DNA from: Chryseobacterium mucoviscidosis
Lineage (GTDB): Bacteria > Bacteroidota > Bacteroidia > Flavobacteriales > Weeksellaceae
NCBI RefSeq assembly: GCF_002177115.1
Contig: NZ_MVAG01000057.1
Span: 186,001 to 250,000 of the forward strand
Length of the DNA stretch: 64,000 nt
Reading direction: 5' to 3'
Shown here: piece by piece, positions 61,816 through 64,000 of the stretch
How the letters are laid out: every line of letters starts with the position of its first letter
Numbering within the stretch: the stretch's first letter is position 1
Made by a program: the position numbers and the translations under genes
Notes under the pieces: model-generated
The model's database searches: none
What the model saw: only the letters and a program-made list of their open reading frames with translations
What the model was told of the DNA's origin: nothing

Positions 61816-61845
61816 AAAGCCTTCCGGTTTCGGGAGGCTTTTTTT
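61816..61845 (+). terminator. Terminator of secDF
   Basis: AAAGCCTTCCG pairs with CGGGAGGCTTT (one G-T pair) around GTTT, followed by a T run. Confidence 0.85.
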
Positions 61846-61903
61846 GTGGATTTTGAAAACTTCTCCTTAAAATTTTTATTGTTATTAAATTCTTTATTTA
61901 ATC

Positions 61904-62035
61904 AGGAGTTATTTCCTGCTTTCCGCACTCGCTATTTTTTAGTTTTGGATTCCGGGCGCGGCTTCGCCGCGCCCGGAATCCAAAACTAAAAAATGAGCTC
62001 AAACAAATGCTGCAATCAGGACTAGGGTTGCAGTC
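61904..62035. repeat. Variable-hairpin interspersed repeat, copy 2 (possible structured RNA)
   Basis: The second copy of the unit at 6605. Arms of 29 bp (61934-61962 and 61966-61994) pair perfectly around TTC. Flanks CTTTCCGCACTCGCTATTT and AATGAGCTCAAACAAA are shared with copy 1. The stem is a different sequence (GTTTTGGATTCCGGGCGCGG in the left arm, against CTTAGGAATCGGCTGCGG in copy 1), yet the GC...TTC...GC tip and the AT-rich base are kept. Like copy 1, it sits just after a housekeeping gene's terminator. Confidence 0.75.
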
Positions 62036-62131
62036 GGGAAAATTCCTTTCACACAAAAACATCAAATCTTCAGTTACAATAACAAATATCAATCAACAAA
62101 TAATTAATACCATTTGAAATCAATATTTTTA

Positions 62132-62139
62132 TAATTTTG
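62132..62139 (+). promoter_or_regulatory. -7 promoter box for the MFS transporter gene
   Basis: TAATTTTG matches TAnnTTTG and ends only seven bases before the ATG. A TTTG at 62113 is spaced 15 bases upstream, shorter than ideal. Confidence 0.45.
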
Positions 62140-62146
62140 TATACGT

Positions 62147-63379
62147 ATGGAAAATTCGAGAAAAAAAGCCGCAATCGGTTTCATTTTTATAACCTTACTG
62201 ATTGATATTACGGGGTGGGGAATTATCATTCCAGTGGTTCCCAAACTTATTGAAGAACTTATTCATAGTAACATAAGTGAAGCGGCAAAATATGGAGGCT
62301 GGCTTGGTTTTGCCTATGCATTTACACAGTTTATTTTCTCTCCGATTGTCGGTAACCTCAGTGATAAATTCGGACGGAGACCCATTATTCTCATCTCGCT
62401 TTTCGGTTTTTCAATAGATTATATTTTCCTTGCTTTGGCTCCTTCCATTGTCTGGCTGTTTTTAGGCCGCGTTATTGCCGGAATTACAGGCGCAAGTGTA
62501 ACTACGGCGAGTGCTTATATTGCGGATATTTCTACAGATGAAGACCGTGCAAAAAACTTTGGACTCATTGGAGCTGCTTTTGGACTTGGATTTATCATTG
62601 GTCCTGTTTTGGGTGGTCTTTTGGGACATTATGGTTCCAGAGTTCCTTTTTACGCGGCTGCAGGATTGTGCTTGCTGAATTTCCTTTACGGATATTTTAT
62701 CCTTCCTGAAAGTTTAGACAAAGATAAAAGAAGAGAATTCAACTGGAAAAGAGCAAATCCTATCGGATCTTTTAAATTTTTAGGAAAACATCCCGAAATC
62801 TCAGGTTTAATAGTTTCTTTGATCTTAATTTATATTGCAGGACATGCTGTACAAAGCAACTGGAGCTTCTTCACCATGTATAAATTCAACTGGAATGAAA
62901 GAATGGTCGGGATTTCCTTAGGAGTAGTCGGTTTGCTCGTAGGTTTGGTTCAGGGAGGCTTGATCCGATGGACAACGCCTAAATTGGGAGAAGAAAAAAG
63001 CATTTATTACGGTCTTGCTCTGTATGCAGTCGGAATGCTTCTGTTTGCGTTTGCAACGCAGGGCTGGATGATGTTTGCATTTTTAGTCCCTTACTGTTTA
63101 GGCGGAATCTGCGGACCGGCTTTGCAATCTGTAATTACTAAAAGTGTTCCGGCTAATGAACAGGGAGAATTGCAGGGTGCATTAACAAGTTTAATGAGTG
63201 CCACTTCTATTATCGGTCCTCCGATGATGACCAATCTTTTTTATTTTTTCACCCACGATAAAGCCCCATTTCAGTTTTCAGGAGCACCTTTTTTCCTGGC
63301 TTTCATTTTAATGACCATCAGCGTAGTTATTACCTATATTAATTTCAGGAAAAAAAATATCAAAAAAGAAGAAGTGTAG
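62147..63379 (+). CDS. MFS transporter, TetA-like drug/H+ antiporter family
   Basis: A 410-residue exporter with twelve predicted helices. The DHA1/TCR features are [16 protein letters not shown] (motif A, between helices 2 and 3), [22 protein letters not shown] in helix 4-5, and [15 protein letters not shown] (motif C, antiporter signature) in helix 5. It is most similar in layout to tetracycline-type antiporters, but flavobacterial homologues are usually generic exporters. The substrate is unknown and resistance should not be assumed. Confidence 0.93.
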   Translation: MENSRKKAAIGFIFITLLIDITGWGIIIPVVPKLIEELIHSNISEAAKYGGWLGFAYAFTQFIFSPIVGNLSDKFGRRPIILISLFGFSIDYIFLALAPSIVWLFLGRVIAGITGASVTTASAYIADISTDEDRAKNFGLIGAAFGLGFIIGPVLGGLLGHYGSRVPFYAAAGLCLLNFLYGYFILPESLDKDKRREFNWKRANPIGSFKFLGKHPEISGLIVSLILIYIAGHAVQSNWSFFTMYKFNWNERMVGISLGVVGLLVGLVQGGLIRWTTPKLGEEKSIYYGLALYAVGMLLFAFATQGWMMFAFLVPYCLGGICGPALQSVITKSVPANEQGELQGALTSLMSATSIIGPPMMTNLFYFFTHDKAPFQFSGAPFFLAFILMTISVVITYINFRKKNIKKEEV

Positions 63380-63566
63380 ACTGCATTTAAAGAAATAATT
63401 AGTAAATAGTTACAATATTAGAAAGTTATGTTTTTATGTGGTAATTATTTATTAATCAATTTTTTATGAAATTTTGAAAATCTGAAATGTTTTTAATACA
63501 GCTTAATATTTTATTAAAAGTTAATATTTAACATCCAATTTCGCATATCTTTCGTAATTTTACAAT

Positions 63567-63911
63567 ATGGAATTAAGCATTGGAGAAATGGCACTGATTG
63601 CCATAGCAATCGTAGTATTATTCGGACCGGATAAACTTCCTCAGATTGCACGCGACTTGGGTTCGGGTGTAAGAAAAATGCGTGGCGCAGTGGAAGACAT
63701 CAAAACCGAGATCATGAAAGAGACAGATAACCCTGTTTCTGAGATCAAGCGTGAAATTGAGAAAGTAAAAGATGCTGCAAAAGATTTCAATCCGATGAAT
63801 GATATTCAGAAAGATATCTTAACAGAACCTCAGACAGCTCATGCATCCAATGAACCTCCAAAACCAAAACCTTCTGAAGACGAAACCTACGAAGGTCCTG
63901 TAAGCAGATAG
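63567..63911 (+). CDS. tatA: Sec-independent protein translocase subunit TatA
   Basis: TatA forms the pore-side component of the twin-arginine pathway that exports folded proteins. The sequence has a short N-terminal membrane helix (MALIAIAIVVLFGP), the hinge FGPDKLPQIARDLG, and an amphipathic helix VRKMRGAVEDIKTEI, then a charged tail ending in Pro/Lys/Glu-rich residues. At 114 residues it is longer than E. coli TatA (89) because of the tail, as in other Flavobacteriia. The next gene begins two bases after its stop. Confidence 0.95.
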   Translation: MELSIGEMALIAIAIVVLFGPDKLPQIARDLGSGVRKMRGAVEDIKTEIMKETDNPVSEIKREIEKVKDAAKDFNPMNDIQKDILTEPQTAHASNEPPKPKPSEDETYEGPVSR

Positions 63912-63912
63912 G

Positions 63913-64000
63913 ATGGACGAGATCATTCAGGAAGATAAAAAAGTCTTTTTGTTTCTCAATAACTTGGGAGACCAATCTTTTGATCAGTTTTGGCAGCTCA
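63913..64000 (+). CDS. Start of a PAP2-family phosphatase gene (partial)
   Basis: The reading frame begins ATG at 63913, one base after the tatA stop, and runs off the right edge. The first residues MDEIIQEDKKVFLFLNNLGD and QSFDQFWQL match the N-terminus of flavobacterial membrane-bound PAP2 (type 2 phosphatidic-acid phosphatase) proteins, as I remember them. The catalytic motifs are outside the window, so the name is tentative. It is probably co-transcribed with tatA. Confidence 0.65.
   Translation, partial: MDEIIQEDKKVFLFLNNLGDQSFDQFWQL

Noticed and set aside
61898..62092. Minus-strand 64-codon frame rich in Ser, Arg and Cys
   Set aside because: It translates the variable-hairpin repeat; its charge pattern comes from the palindrome.
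62147..63379. Tetracycline resistance gene
   Set aside because: Motifs A and C are shared by many DHA1 antiporters; nothing in the sequence or context points to tetracycline specifically.

Overview
The window is a piece of a low-GC Bacteroidota chromosome, most likely Chryseobacterium or a close relative (Weeksellaceae, Flavobacteriia). The grounds are three cargo proteins with type IX secretion (T9SS) C-terminal signals, TAnnTTTG -7 promoter boxes instead of E. coli-type promoters, Flavobacteriia-type genes (fused SecDF, orphan urocanate hydratase, Chryseobacterium-like class A beta-lactamase) and interspersed palindromic repeats typical of this group. I found no rRNA, tRNA, CRISPR array or complete insertion sequence.

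Left part (1-9,540). A three-gene cassette encodes a four-helix membrane protein, a P-loop GTPase and a coiled-coil protein with one membrane helix; an array of ACCGTAA/TTTACGG sites lies upstream. It is followed by an orphan barstar-like inhibitor, an SGNH hydrolase and a DagK-type lipid kinase, then dnaN and pheT. Between dnaN and pheT lies the first copy of a repeat whose flanks are conserved but whose 27-29 bp perfect hairpin is rewritten between copies. The second copy follows secDF.

Middle left (9,540-30,800). Housekeeping genes (3-hydroxybutyryl-CoA dehydrogenase, class A beta-lactamase, GH5 glucanase, Gfo/Idh/MocA oxidoreductase, pcm, 2-hydroxyacid dehydrogenase, hutU) are mixed with lipoproteins, small acidic proteins and a 1,402-aa T9SS type B surface protein. 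Two inverted copies of a ~256-260 bp MITE-like element, each with 5-bp target duplications, lie at 9,642 and 29,468. A DUF559-type nuclease gene at 26,607 is bracketed by inverted ~59-bp repeats.

Accessory region (30,900-40,800). This stretch holds a 950-bp alternating repeat array, a leucine-rich-repeat gene broken by a frame-restoring pair of frameshifts, an AT-rich run of small minus-strand genes (one DUF1883-like), a repeat-rich promoter region, and a set of small secreted or lipoprotein genes.

Right part (40,800-64,000). It carries a T9SS subtilase, a four-gene sugar-nucleotide operon (DegT aminotransferase, membrane protein, galE, cytidylyltransferase), an outer-membrane beta-barrel receptor, mltG, dapF, pnuC, an amino-acid permease, hemN, a secreted PQQ-type sugar dehydrogenase, secDF, an MFS exporter, tatA and the start of a PAP2 phosphatase. 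secDF and tatA supply protein export, and the T9SS cargo genes depend on that Sec route.

The observations most worth following up are the GTPase cassette, the variable-hairpin repeats, the DUF559 cassette and the MITEs with clean target duplications.
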